A stretch of DNA of 64,000 bases from contig VOPR01000036.1 of the NCBI GenBank assembly GCA_009594995.1, positions 1 to 64,000 on the forward strand, in the 5' to 3' direction. Below, in pieces: positions 51,029-59,008 of this stretch. Position 1 is the first letter of the stretch. The number at the start of each line of letters is the position of its first letter. The DNA comes from Nitrospira sp. GTDB lineage: Bacteria; Nitrospirota; Nitrospiria; Nitrospirales; Nitrospiraceae. The notes beneath the pieces are model-generated. The model had not been told where the DNA came from. It made no database searches and saw nothing but the letters and a program-made list of their open reading frames with translations. Made by a program: the position numbers and the translations under genes.

Positions 51029-51622
51029 ATGGCAGGTGCAACAGTGACTCGGCGGAAAAAACAGGCTCCGCAACCGATACAGAGCAAGCCCGCGAAGAAG
51101 ACGAAAAAACCTCGTGCAAGTGAACCATCCGGTGCGGTGATCGTGTTGTCCGGGGCCACGCCGCTCCGCAGACAGAAGGCGGCGGAAGTCCTGGCGGAGG
51201 AGCTGCAATTGCATCTGGCCAGTGTGGACTTGTCGGCGGTCGTCAGTAAATATGCCGGCGAGACGGAAAAGAATGTGAATCGCGTCTTCGATATGGCCAA
51301 TCGCCACGGATCGATTCTCTTTTTTGACGAAGCCGACGCCTTGTTCGGAAAACGCACGCAGGTGCAGGATGCCCACGACCGGTATGCGAACGCGGAAGTC
51401 TCTCACCTTCTGCAGTGCATCGAGAATCATCAGGGACTGGTGATTCTCACGACCAACGGCAAGAGCCGCATAGAAGAAGCCTTCTCACCCGAGAAGCCCG
51501 TGATCGTATTGGGCGGCACGGCGAAGAAACCTGCCAGGGCGAAGGCCAAACCCGCCGCGACACCGAACAAGAAGGTCGTGAAAAAGAAAGTTGTGAACAA
51601 GAAGGTTGTGAAGAAGAAGTAA
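51029..51622 (+). CDS. Lys-rich protein with degenerate AAA+ core (pseudo-ATPase), copy 1
   Basis: 197 residues. Basic N-terminal tail (1-35, RRKKQAPQPIQSKPAKKTKK), an AAA+ core (about 36-152) and a C-terminal Lys tail (KKVVKKKVVNKKVVKKK). In the core the Walker A P-loop is gone: VIVLSGATPLRRQKAAEVLA stands where GxxGxGK[ST] is expected. Walker B (ILFFDEADALFGKR, 96-109), the VDLSAVVSKYAGETEKN strand-helix and sensor-1 Asn (ILTTN, 139-143) are kept. The AAA+ lid domain is absent. It resembles AAA proteins found with contractile injection systems, but is probably unable to hydrolyse ATP. Histone H1-like tails suggest nucleic-acid binding. Paralogue at 62922-63491. Confidence 0.85.
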   Translation: MAGATVTRRKKQAPQPIQSKPAKKTKKPRASEPSGAVIVLSGATPLRRQKAAEVLAEELQLHLASVDLSAVVSKYAGETEKNVNRVFDMANRHGSILFFDEADALFGKRTQVQDAHDRYANAEVSHLLQCIENHQGLVILTTNGKSRIEEAFSPEKPVIVLGGTAKKPARAKAKPAATPNKKVVKKKVVNKKVVKKK

Positions 51623-51639
51623 GCGGGCGGGTCAGCTGA

Positions 51640-51888
51640 TCACGAATGGGTCGCCAGCAAGGCCATTTTCGAGGGTCGATCCAGTGCTTTAATGGCCGCC
51701 TCGCGTTGTAATGCGGCTCCTTTGCTGTCCAGCGATTCGGTATAGCGCACCGTAAACGGTCCCCGGTGTCTCGTATATTTCGCGCCCTTCCCGCGTGCAT
51801 GTGCGTCCATGCGCCGCTCCAGATCATTCGTGATGCCGGTGTAGAGGCTGCCGTCGGCACATTCCAGAATATAGACGGTCCAGGTCAT
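51640..51888 (-). CDS. GIY-YIG nuclease-superfamily protein
   Basis: 82 residues from ATG 51888. The GIY-YIG domain is nearly the whole protein: WTVYILECADGSLYTGITNDLERRMDAH and the GAKYTRHRGPF block of the UPF0213/YhbQ subfamily. The family contains repair and homing endonucleases; this short form is of unknown role. The GTG at 51921 would add 11 residues without family match. Convergent with copy 1 of the Lys-rich AAA-like gene. Confidence 0.9.
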   Translation of the reverse strand: MTWTVYILECADGSLYTGITNDLERRMDAHARGKGAKYTRHRGPFTVRYTESLDSKGAALQREAAIKALDRPSKMALLATHS

Positions 51889-51969
51889 GGGATAGGGGCC
51901 GGGATATTTCGTGCAACGCACTCTGCGCTGATCTGAGGGGATGATAACCGAAAGAATGGCGAGAGGCGA

Positions 51970-52128
51970 CTACTTGGGGTTGGTGTGGAGGAAATCAACC
52001 CCGAGGGCTGAAAGCACCGCTGCCAGGATGAGAGCGGCGGCCAGAGCCACGAGTAGAAATTTGCGGTCGTTGCGTACCGAATCGTGAAATCGGTACGTGC
52101 TGGATTTTCGTAAACGATGGGTCGTCAT
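51970..52128 (-). CDS. Small single-helix membrane protein, 52 aa
   Basis: Reverse-strand ATG 52128 to TAG 51970-51972 encodes MTTHRLRKSSTYRFHDSVRN, then DRKFLLVALAAALILAAVLS and a short tail ALGVDFLHTNPK. A basic N-terminus followed by one membrane helix predicts an N-in orientation. No Shine-Dalgarno is seen for this ATG or the in-frame ATG at 52143, so the start is open. No family recognised. Confidence 0.5.
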   Translation of the reverse strand: MTTHRLRKSSTYRFHDSVRNDRKFLLVALAAALILAAVLSALGVDFLHTNPK

Positions 52129-52369
52129 GATTTGTTCAGGCATGAGAGGCGGTGTTCATGGCGGGAAGTTGCTGAGATCCGCCTCGTCAGTGCGCGGTCA
52201 CTATGCCTGTTGCACCACAGAAGAGGAATAGGGGATTCCCTGAAAGAGGGAGGAAATATTCCTGTGAGCTAGTTCTTCAGATTTGTTCGATCTCCTGAGC
52301 GTCGACTTTCCTCGCTGCTCGTCAGGGCCGATTCTTCCATGGGCGAACTTCCTCCAGGCTGTCACCTCA

Positions 52370-52399
52370 TTGACAGGCTTTGCTTGAGCCACGTAGCGT
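52370..52399 (+). promoter_or_regulatory. Promoter before the 52408 gene
   Basis: TTGACA (52370-52375), 18 nt, TAGCGT (52394-52399). The ATG at 52408 is 8 nt past the -10 and no Shine-Dalgarno sequence is present, so the message is nearly leaderless. Confidence 0.5.
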
Positions 52400-52407
52400 A
52401 GTTCAGC

Positions 52408-52740
52408 ATGTCTCCTTCTGCACGCATCAATCACGAACTCTCTGCCGCGGAGCAGGCTTGGAGTGATGGCAACGAGGGCAAGGCGCGGGTCTGTGCGCGG
52501 CGCGCGGTGGCGTTGGCTGCCGAATCATGGCTGGCGCGCTTGGCGAAACCGCTCTGGCGGGGGGATGCCATGGAGCATTTGCGTCGAATTCAGCAGCAGG
52601 AGGCGTTTCCTCTCTCAGTCAGGCAAGCGGCCGAACGTCTGAGCACGGCCGTGACCAGGCGCCATGAGGCGCCCTTTACCTGCGATCCGATCAGCGATGC
52701 CCGTCTGATTATCGATCATCTCACGGCCGGGGCGCCGTAG
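52408..52740 (+). CDS. Small helical protein of unknown function, 110 aa
   Basis: Predicted all-alpha: INHELSAAEQAWSDGNEGKA and RVCARRAVALAAESWLARLA, then EHLRRIQQQEAFPLSVRQAA and a C-terminal DARLIIDHLTAGAP. The GNEGKARVCARRAVALAA segment resembles a TPR/HEPN-like helix pair. No signal peptide. It has its own promoter. Family unknown. Confidence 0.65.
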   Translation: MSPSARINHELSAAEQAWSDGNEGKARVCARRAVALAAESWLARLAKPLWRGDAMEHLRRIQQQEAFPLSVRQAAERLSTAVTRRHEAPFTCDPISDARLIIDHLTAGAP

Positions 52741-52988
52741 GACAGGTTGCTTCAGGGGGCGGCCTGGCGAAGGCTCACTTTGACGGTTGCCGATCGCCGC
52801 CCTTGGCTCGAACGACTGCATGCTGCGATGGTCGATCATATCCGCAGGAACCAACCGACGGTGCGTGCCTGCTTCGTTTTGAAGGCGAGCTACCGGACGA
52901 TCGTGGAGGATGGTTGTCATGCCCATCCCCCCGGCGAGATTGACCGGCAGATTCGGCGCGAGTCAGCCATCTAGAAGGCGCCTGCCGG

Positions 52989-53348
52989 CTATTCCTTCAC
53001 ATAATGCACGCGCACGGACTGTATCAGCTCATCGCGGTTGACGGTCATCATTTCGGCGGCCAGCAGTCCGTTGACGCTGCGGTAATAGAGCAGCAGGCTG
53101 TCGACTCCCGTCAGCGTCCGAATCAATTCAAAATGGAGGTCGGGATAGGCGTGAAGTCCCTTCTGAAAATAGGCCCTCAATGGAATGCGGCCATGGATGG
53201 TTCCGGAGGGCTCCCCGGATAGCGCCGACACGAACGGACTGGTAAACTCCACATCCGGTGCATAATGCTGGAGAATGGCGTCGAGGTCGTGCCGGTTCCA
53301 GGCGGCGATCCAGGCGTCGGCTAGGCGTAGTGCCAATTGTTCGTTCAT
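52989..53348 (-). CDS. SnoaL/NTF2-like protein
   Basis: 119 residues from ATG 53348 (AAAGG 9 nt upstream). The fold signature ADAWIAAWNRHDLDAILQHYAPDVEFTSP and FQKGLHAYPDLHFEL is that of SnoaL-like domains. Members include polyketide cyclases and many small enzymes; the substrate here is unknown. Longer in-frame starts give a leader without homology. Confidence 0.88.
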   Translation of the reverse strand: MNEQLALRLADAWIAAWNRHDLDAILQHYAPDVEFTSPFVSALSGEPSGTIHGRIPLRAYFQKGLHAYPDLHFELIRTLTGVDSLLLYYRSVNGLLAAEMMTVNRDELIQSVRVHYVKE

Positions 53349-53489
53349 CACTGTGAACCTTTCGTTGCGATCCGTCGTAGGTGAGGCTAGCCTAGTAGAA
53401 CGGCTGCGTGATGAGCAAGGGCCGGTCGAGCAGCGAAACCCCACGATGCTTTTCGGTGCGATCGCGCCGGTGAGGCGGGAAATGGCACG

Positions 53490-53960
53490 ATGCCATCAAT
53501 AAAGCCGGTGTCGGATCAGAGCAGCCTTGCTCCGATTGCTCTGTTCAAGCTCCTGAAGGGTCTGCTGTTGCTGCTCGCCGGCGCCGGTTTCTTTCGATGG
53601 GTAGACCCCGAAATCGACTCGTCTCTTGCCCCCGTCCTCGACACGCTGCACTTGAGCACCCACACGCAATTGCTCCATGCGCTTGTTCTCCGGGTGGATT
53701 CGTTGCAACGCCACAGTCTCTTCATGATGGGCCTTGTCACTCTGGGCTATGCGGGTCTGTTATTCGTCGAAGGGTTCGGTTTATGGATCGAAACGTCCTG
53801 GGCCGCCTATCTCACCGTGATCTGCACGAGTATTCTGTTGCCCGGTGAGTTTCATGCGGTCTTTCGCGAATTGTCGGTGACCGGGTTGGCGGTTCTTTCC
53901 GTGAATGTGGCCATCGTGGCCTATCTTGTTCGACGCCTGGCAGAAGAAACGCTCGATTAA
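53490..53960 (+). CDS. DUF2127 membrane protein
   Basis: 156 residues, four membrane helices. Motifs LFKLLKGLLLLLAGAGFFRW, LGYAGLLFVEGFGLWIETSWA and LLPGEFHAVFRELS fit DUF2127. Function unknown. Divergent from the SnoaL-like gene (about 140 nt between starts). Confidence 0.88.
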   Translation: MPSIKPVSDQSSLAPIALFKLLKGLLLLLAGAGFFRWVDPEIDSSLAPVLDTLHLSTHTQLLHALVLRVDSLQRHSLFMMGLVTLGYAGLLFVEGFGLWIETSWAAYLTVICTSILLPGEFHAVFRELSVTGLAVLSVNVAIVAYLVRRLAEETLD

Positions 53961-54080
53961 GGCCTGCCCAGCGCTGATGCCACATCTCCCGGGCCAGCGC
54001 TCGATGGCTCGGGGAATCCCTAGCTGGCACTGTGCCGCGAGGGAGGTATACCAAGACATCACAAGAGAGGAGACCAGGCC

Positions 54081-54473
54081 ATGGCTGAAGTCAATTCCAT
54101 GTATCGCGCCCGTCTGAGGAGCGACGACATAAAGATGCAAATTGAAAAGTTGGAAGGATTGGCCCATCACACGGTCGTGAATCCAACCTTTGAGGTGTTT
54201 GATGAGGAAACGGAAGATATCCTGAGCAGAATTTTTGGTGACACGCACCAATATGTGGAATCCTACAACTATGCCGCATTGGGCGAGGCCGAAGCGATCG
54301 TGAATTTGCCTGAATCGGCGCAGGAACCACAGACCCGGGATATTCCGAAGCAAGGCCTTCAGCAACGCCGCCAGGTGCTGCAAAGCATCCTGACCGACTT
54401 GCAAGGTCTCGAAACAGAGGAGAGCCGCGCGTTAGAAGGAGAAGATCGGGAAGATCCTCCAGGGCCGAGTTAA
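54081..54473 (+). CDS. Soluble protein of unknown function, 130 aa
   Basis: GGAG lies 9 nt before the ATG. The protein is acidic and without a signal peptide: an N-terminal helix (RSDDIKMQIEKLEGLAHHTV), a central part (DEETEDILSRIFGDTHQYVE) and a C-terminal helix rich in Gln/Arg/Glu (QQRRQVLQSILTDLQGLETE). I do not recognise the family. It converges with the cytochrome gene (5-nt gap). Confidence 0.65.
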   Translation: MAEVNSMYRARLRSDDIKMQIEKLEGLAHHTVVNPTFEVFDEETEDILSRIFGDTHQYVESYNYAALGEAEAIVNLPESAQEPQTRDIPKQGLQQRRQVLQSILTDLQGLETEESRALEGEDREDPPGPS

Positions 54474-54478
54474 GGGCG

Positions 54479-55291
54479 CTAGGGCTTGTCACGGAGAGTG
54501 CCGAGATACGCCACCAGGTCGCGGATGTCTTCGTCCCGCAGGAGCGTCTTGGGATACATAGCTGTGCCCGGGTGCCCGCGCTTGATGGAGCGAAAACGAT
54601 CGTCGTCGTTCTGCGATTTCAGGGTGGCCGCATCACGCAGATTCGCAGGCGGGGCGGGAAGCGCATCCAACCGTCTGATGAGGTCGGCCGACATCGGCGG
54701 TCGTTTATTCAGGTGTCCCTCGATCCCATGGCAGACGGCACACCCACCGAGTTCATGATAGAGCTGCCGCCCGTGTTTGGCGTCGCCCCGCAAGGAACTG
54801 TCAGGTTCCGGTATCGACGCGGGGATCGGCATCGTGCCACGGATGGAAGCGAGGTAGGGCAGGAGCGCGAGAATCTCTTCATCGGAGAGGGCCTCTTTCG
54901 AGATCGGGTACATGGCGGTGCGCAGATGCCCGTGCCGAATGATCTCGAATCGTTGCTTGTCAGTGGTGAGGGTGAGCGTGGCCGCCTGTCTCAGGTCGGC
55001 AGGAGCGGGGCTCAGTCGATCGATATTTTCGCGGATTTGTTTGCTGAGGTGCGGGGGGAGCTGACTCCTGTAACCGTCCACGCCATGGCAGGTGGAGCAG
55101 AGGCCTTTGCCGTTAAAGATTGCTCGGCCTTGCTCCGTGTCCGCAGGTCCACTGTCGGTCTTGGTGCGTAATGGCGTTTCAGCCCACAGAAAGGAGACCC
55201 CGAGGAGCGTAGCGGTGAGGCAAAGCATTCCTGCGACAGTCCATTGAGCGTGTCGTACCCCCTGCGCTGTCCTGCCGAGAAAACTGGCCAT
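54479..55291 (-). CDS. Dihaem cytochrome c, exported
   Basis: 270 residues with a signal peptide or anchor (about 16-37). Two class I haem sites: C65-STC-H69 and C184-AVC-H188; each is followed by a likely axial methionine (TAMYP at 125-129 and TAMYPK near 248). The two halves are clearly related, so the gene arose by duplication. It would carry electrons in the periplasm. Divergent from the Crp/Fnr gene, which may regulate it. Confidence 0.9.
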   Translation of the reverse strand: MASFLGRTAQGVRHAQWTVAGMLCLTATLLGVSFLWAETPLRTKTDSGPADTEQGRAIFNGKGLCSTCHGVDGYRSQLPPHLSKQIRENIDRLSPAPADLRQAATLTLTTDKQRFEIIRHGHLRTAMYPISKEALSDEEILALLPYLASIRGTMPIPASIPEPDSSLRGDAKHGRQLYHELGGCAVCHGIEGHLNKRPPMSADLIRRLDALPAPPANLRDAATLKSQNDDDRFRSIKRGHPGTAMYPKTLLRDEDIRDLVAYLGTLRDKP

Positions 55292-55435
55292 GGGGACTTT
55301 CCGATTAGGGTGTCTGCCTGCATCATAATGGACTCAGGGGGTGTAATGCCACGACTGCCGGGGGGACCCGGGGAGCCCGCATGGGGCTGGTTATGGGCGT
55401 TTCCACTCTGTACAATGCTGGGTCATGAGGGGAAC

Positions 55436-56167
55436 ATGATCCATACGGCCATGAACATGGCGGACCACCGCCACTGCATCGCCCTATCCGGCTGCTTTCG
55501 CGGGAAGCTCTGCGAGCAACTCATGAACCGGCCAGGCCAGTCCGTGGCAAAGGGCGCTCGTATCTACGGGCTCGGCGATTCGGCGCAAAGTGTCTTCTAT
55601 CTCCGGCAGGGATTCGTGAAGTTGACGTCCCTGACCGAAGACGGCCGCGAACTTATTTTGCGACTGCATCAGGCCGGGGAAGTGTTCGGCGAACTCTGCC
55701 ATTGCACCGGTGAGCGCCGCGAACAGGCGATCGCGATGGAGGACAGTGAAGTCGTCGAACTCAGTTTCGACGAATTTATCGCCCATTTGCAGAGCAATCG
55801 CCCGGCCTTTCTTCTCTTTCTCTCCAACGTCGCTCAACAACTCTCAGCGGCTTACGACCAGATCCAAACCTTGTCCTTCAACAGTACGATGGAACGACTG
55901 GTGCGCACGCTGGGCCGGCTGGCCGATGAGTTCGGCGAACCGGAGGGCGAATGGGTTCGCCTCACGCATTATTTCCGCCAGGATGACCTGGCTCAAATGA
56001 TCGGCGCGCGCCGGGAGGTGGTTTCGACTCTCCTGAACCAATTGCGCGAGCAAGGGCTTATCACCTACGCGCGAAAGGATGGGTTGCTCCTCCGCCGCGC
56101 CGGTCTCGACCAGTTCCTGGGTGCCGCTGCAAAATCTTCCGCCGGTCTCAGCGACTCCGGTTTCTAA
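55436..56167 (+). CDS. Crp/Fnr family transcriptional regulator
   Basis: 243 residues from ATG 55436 (GAGG 5 nt upstream). The cyclic-nucleotide-binding fold (about 15-130) contains LRQGFVKLTSLTEDGRELIL and LHQAGEVFGELCHC, without the arginine-serine pair of cAMP-binding CRP. The winged helix-turn-helix is at about 175-225 (YFRQDDLAQMIGARREVVST). A few cysteines are present, but the FNR-type N-terminal Cys cluster is not. A -10-like TACAAT (55411-55416) precedes the gene. Ligand unknown; the divergent cytochrome gene is a plausible target. Confidence 0.9.
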   Translation: MIHTAMNMADHRHCIALSGCFRGKLCEQLMNRPGQSVAKGARIYGLGDSAQSVFYLRQGFVKLTSLTEDGRELILRLHQAGEVFGELCHCTGERREQAIAMEDSEVVELSFDEFIAHLQSNRPAFLLFLSNVAQQLSAAYDQIQTLSFNSTMERLVRTLGRLADEFGEPEGEWVRLTHYFRQDDLAQMIGARREVVSTLLNQLREQGLITYARKDGLLLRRAGLDQFLGAAAKSSAGLSDSGF

Positions 56168-56350
56168 CGCATCCTCATTTTCTCTCCAATGTTATCCCGC
56201 TAACTTACGGCGCCGCTCCCGTTCTTTATCCTTGCCCATGGCTGCTACAGCCGGCAGTGGTGCCGCTCATGTACATTCCTCTTTCGGAATGTATGGCAGG
56301 AGGGGCGCTGTGGGCGGTCGCGGGCGATTTTACTAATCACAAGGAGATTT

Positions 56351-57007
56351 ATGATGGGTAACATGATTCGTGCGCTTTCTGTGCTGATGTTGACACTGTC
56401 CCCGATTGCCTGCGCGCACAGCGCTGATTCGTCTGCCACGGCGACGCCGCAGGCCGCGGCAGCCCACCCCATCAAGGTGGCGGAGACGAAGGCGGTTCTT
56501 CGTGATCTCTGGTTGGGCCATATCCTCTCCATCCGGAACGTGGCGGTTGCGACGGTGGATAAGAATGCCTCCGCACGGAGCGTGGCTGAGGCCGGTGTTG
56601 TGGCGAATGCCGAGCAGATCGCTCGCTCCATTGAACCGTTCTATGGCAAGCCGGCGGCGGATAAGCTATTTACGTTGTTGGCGGGTCACTATCAGGGAAT
56701 TCGTGAGCATCTGGATGCGACCGTAGCCGGGTCGGCGAGCCAACAGGAGGCGGCAGTGAAAGCGCTCACTGCCAATGCAGCCGAGATTGCCACTTTTCTC
56801 AGCAGCGCCAATCCGAACCTGCCGAAGGACACGCTGATGGGGTTGTTGATGGCCCATGCCGCGCATCATCTGACACAGTTTCAGCAGCTGAAGGACGGGG
56901 ACTATGCGCATGAGGCGGAGACCTGGAAGGGCATGAAGCAACACATCTACGTAGTGTCGGATGCGCTGACGCAGGCGTTGGCCGCTCAATTCCCGGCGAA
57001 GTTCTAG
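56351..57007 (+). CDS. Exported helical protein of unknown function, 218 aa
   Basis: AAGGAG lies 6 nt before the ATG. Signal peptide about 1-25. The mature part is all-alpha with many His and Ala (LRDLWLGHILSIRNVAVATV; LFTLLAGHYQGIREHLDATV; LLMAHAAHHLTQFQQLKDGD), a layout like a four-helix bundle; the regularly placed His could bind metal, but no known motif is complete. Expression unit of its own, with a strong hairpin after the stop. Confidence 0.72.
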   Translation: MMGNMIRALSVLMLTLSPIACAHSADSSATATPQAAAAHPIKVAETKAVLRDLWLGHILSIRNVAVATVDKNASARSVAEAGVVANAEQIARSIEPFYGKPAADKLFTLLAGHYQGIREHLDATVAGSASQQEAAVKALTANAAEIATFLSSANPNLPKDTLMGLLMAHAAHHLTQFQQLKDGDYAHEAETWKGMKQHIYVVSDALTQALAAQFPAKF

Positions 57008-57387
57008 GGCGACTCTTCGCGCATCAACGGCATCGCATTTCTGATGAATTTCGGAGGCCGGAGTCAGGCAGCCAGGTCGCGGAGTTTCCGCTCCTGGCTG
57101 CCTCCGCGTGACGTCCTCGCATCCGCCGATCCTGTTCAGCCTTCTCCCTTCCGGTCCGCTGCTCCCGCTTGCTCAGGGGCGGGGGCTGCCTTCGTCTGAG
57201 CTGCTCAATACTACGTACTAATGGTTTTCTCTGTGCACTCTGTTTGAAAGATCATTCCGTCTCAGTTTGCGACAATAATTGGAAGCATTCTGTTTTGCCG
57301 GAAGCGCACGCTTTTTCTTGAAAACGGAACGGCCACTTGCCTAGAGTGCACCGTTTGCACTTTGCTTCATCATCATAGGAGGACGGT
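57008..57387. other. Intergenic region before the outer-membrane barrel
   Basis: 380 nt. Holds the hairpin at 57066-57103 and, close to the next gene, an inverted repeat AGTGCA-CCGTT-TGCACT (57345-57361) that may be an operator. AGGAGG just before 57388 is the ribosome-binding site. Nothing else seen. Confidence 0.45.
57066..57103 (+). terminator. Strong hairpin after the 56351 gene
   Basis: Perfect 11-bp stem AGGCAGCCAGG/CCTGGCTGCCT with an inner GCGG/CCGC pairing in its loop. It starts about 58 nt after the stop codon. No T run follows. Confidence 0.5.
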
Positions 57388-57972
57388 ATGCGAAGGAATC
57401 GTGAGCGGTATGTGTTCGGTGGGGCCCTGGTGCTGGCTCTGGCGATGAGTCTGGCCCCCGCATTGTCCCAGGCTGCCGAGTGGGTGCACGAGGGGATGGC
57501 CGAGGAGGGGAAGGTCACGATGGGTTTTCGGGTCGGTCCGAGCTTCATGACGCAAAGCGCGGGGGTGTCGACAGTCGGCCCGGCGCTGAACTTTCAAGGG
57601 ATGTACGGACTGAATAAGTGGTTTCGTCTCGGAATGATGTTGGAGTGGGAGAATCACGGGATCGATGGGCCGCGGAACGGGTCGCTCAATACCATTACGC
57701 TGTTGCCGGTGAATCTGGAGTATCGTCCCGGGCATTTCGGTAACTTCATTCCGTACTTCACGACCGGTCTGGGCGTGAACATCAATACGAAGGATGTGAA
57801 AGACACGTTCGCATGGCGGATCGGCGGCGGCATCGACTATGCGTTGACCAATCTGGTGCAGGGCGCGCCGAAGGGCCTGATGCTGAATATGGAAGCGGCC
57901 TGGAAGCGTAACCACCCCGAGAGTGACGGGTCCGCCATGGGCCTGCTCTTCGGTGTGCGCCATACGTTCTAG
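57388..57972 (+). CDS. Outer-membrane beta-barrel protein, 194 aa
   Basis: Signal peptide 1-30 (ending SQAA). About eight beta strands follow, such as VTMGFRVGPSFMTQSAG, KWFRLGMMLEWENHGI, LGVNINTKDVKDTFAWRIGGG and the terminal strand MGLLFGVRHTF, which ends in Phe as barrel proteins do. The OmpA-like/OprF-like 8-strand barrel type is likely. Substrate or partner not known. AGGAGG ribosome-binding site; operator-like repeat upstream. Confidence 0.8.
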   Translation: MRRNRERYVFGGALVLALAMSLAPALSQAAEWVHEGMAEEGKVTMGFRVGPSFMTQSAGVSTVGPALNFQGMYGLNKWFRLGMMLEWENHGIDGPRNGSLNTITLLPVNLEYRPGHFGNFIPYFTTGLGVNINTKDVKDTFAWRIGGGIDYALTNLVQGAPKGLMLNMEAAWKRNHPESDGSAMGLLFGVRHTF

Positions 57973-58003
57973 ACTGCATTCCCTCTCCTTTCATGAGCCT
58001 GCG

Positions 58004-58050
58004 TCGGGCAGTCAGTGACGGTTCGTCCGTTCCTGGCTGCCCGATTTATT
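58004..58050 (+). terminator. Terminator after the barrel gene
   Basis: Stem TCGGGCAG (58004-58011) with CTGCCCGA (58037-58044), extended inward by CAG/CTG and ACGG/CCGT pairings, followed by TTTATT. A plausible intrinsic terminator. Confidence 0.6.
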
Positions 58051-58295
58051 CCACCCACCACTCTTCATTAGGCACCTGTTCGCTGTGCGAGAATGTGCGC
58101 CCTGGCCTGTCGTGAGGCTGCATATTCGATGCCCTGCTGTTTCATTCGGCCGCGATGTGTTATAAGCTGTCTGTTTCTCTAGCCGGATAGCCCTGTTTCA
58201 TTGCGGGTGTATCGTGGAATTAATCCAGACCTTGCCGGATCGCACGATCGTCAGACCGTCAGTTCCGAAGGGATTCACAGGGGGAATGAAGAAGG

Positions 58296-58979
58296 ATGAG
58301 CAAGAAGGAAATCGATGCGGCGCGGCGACTGATGAGCCTCATGTTCAAGGCGCATCCCTGGCATGGGGTGTCCATGGGTGACCATTCGCCCGATCTGGTC
58401 ACGGCCTATATCGAAATTGTGCCGACCGATACGGTGAAGTATGAAGTGGACAAGGCCAGCGGATTTCTCAAGGTGGACCGTCCGCAGCGATTCTCAAATT
58501 ATTGCCCGTCCTATTATGGACTGATTCCGCAAACCTACTGCGGGGAGCGGGTCGCCAAACTGTTCGGACGACGTGCTGGTCGGCCTGACATGATCGGAGA
58601 CGGCGATCCCCTCGATATCTGCGTCCTGACCGAGAAGACGATTCCGCACAGCGATATTCTGTTGACGGCCCGGCCCATCGGCGGGTTCAGCATGGCGGAC
58701 GGCGGCGAAGCGGACGACAAGATCATCGCGGTCATGCGGGACGACGCCGTTTATGGCACGTTCACCGACCTTAAAGACTGTCCCATGACGCTGCTCGATC
58801 GGTTGCAGCATTATTTCCTGACCTACAAGCACGCGCCGGGTTCCACCCAGCATAAGGTGGAGATTACCAGCATGTACGGCCGCGACGAAGCCTTGAGAGT
58901 CATCCACGCCAGCCACGACGACTACAAGGAAAAGTTCCCTGAGTTGGAATTTATGTGGCCCGCCAGCATGAACAGCTAG
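58296..58979 (+). CDS. ppa: Inorganic pyrophosphatase, family I
   Basis: 227 residues. The core contains the family I motif GDGDPLDICVL (D-x-D-P-x-D) with metal-binding Asp residues, upstream SGFLKVDRP and YYGLIPQTYCG, and later VYGTFTDLKDCP. It hydrolyses pyrophosphate to drive biosynthesis. Longer than the E. coli enzyme (about 175) by an N-terminal 35 residues and a C-terminal extension. Start ATG 58296; GGGGG lies 11 nt upstream. Confidence 0.9.
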   Translation: MSKKEIDAARRLMSLMFKAHPWHGVSMGDHSPDLVTAYIEIVPTDTVKYEVDKASGFLKVDRPQRFSNYCPSYYGLIPQTYCGERVAKLFGRRAGRPDMIGDGDPLDICVLTEKTIPHSDILLTARPIGGFSMADGGEADDKIIAVMRDDAVYGTFTDLKDCPMTLLDRLQHYFLTYKHAPGSTQHKVEITSMYGRDEALRVIHASHDDYKEKFPELEFMWPASMNS

Positions 58980-59008
58980 TACTACCAAGAAAGGTTTATC
59001 CCCCCTTC

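Noticed and set aside
52074..52096. Inverted repeat GTACCGA/TCGGTAC
   Set aside because: Lies within the coding sequence of the small membrane protein and is not flanked by promoter elements; likely chance.
52615..52974. Open frames on both strands between 52740 and 52988
   Set aside because: No ribosome-binding site, no domain, and starts at weak codons; the gap is treated as non-coding.
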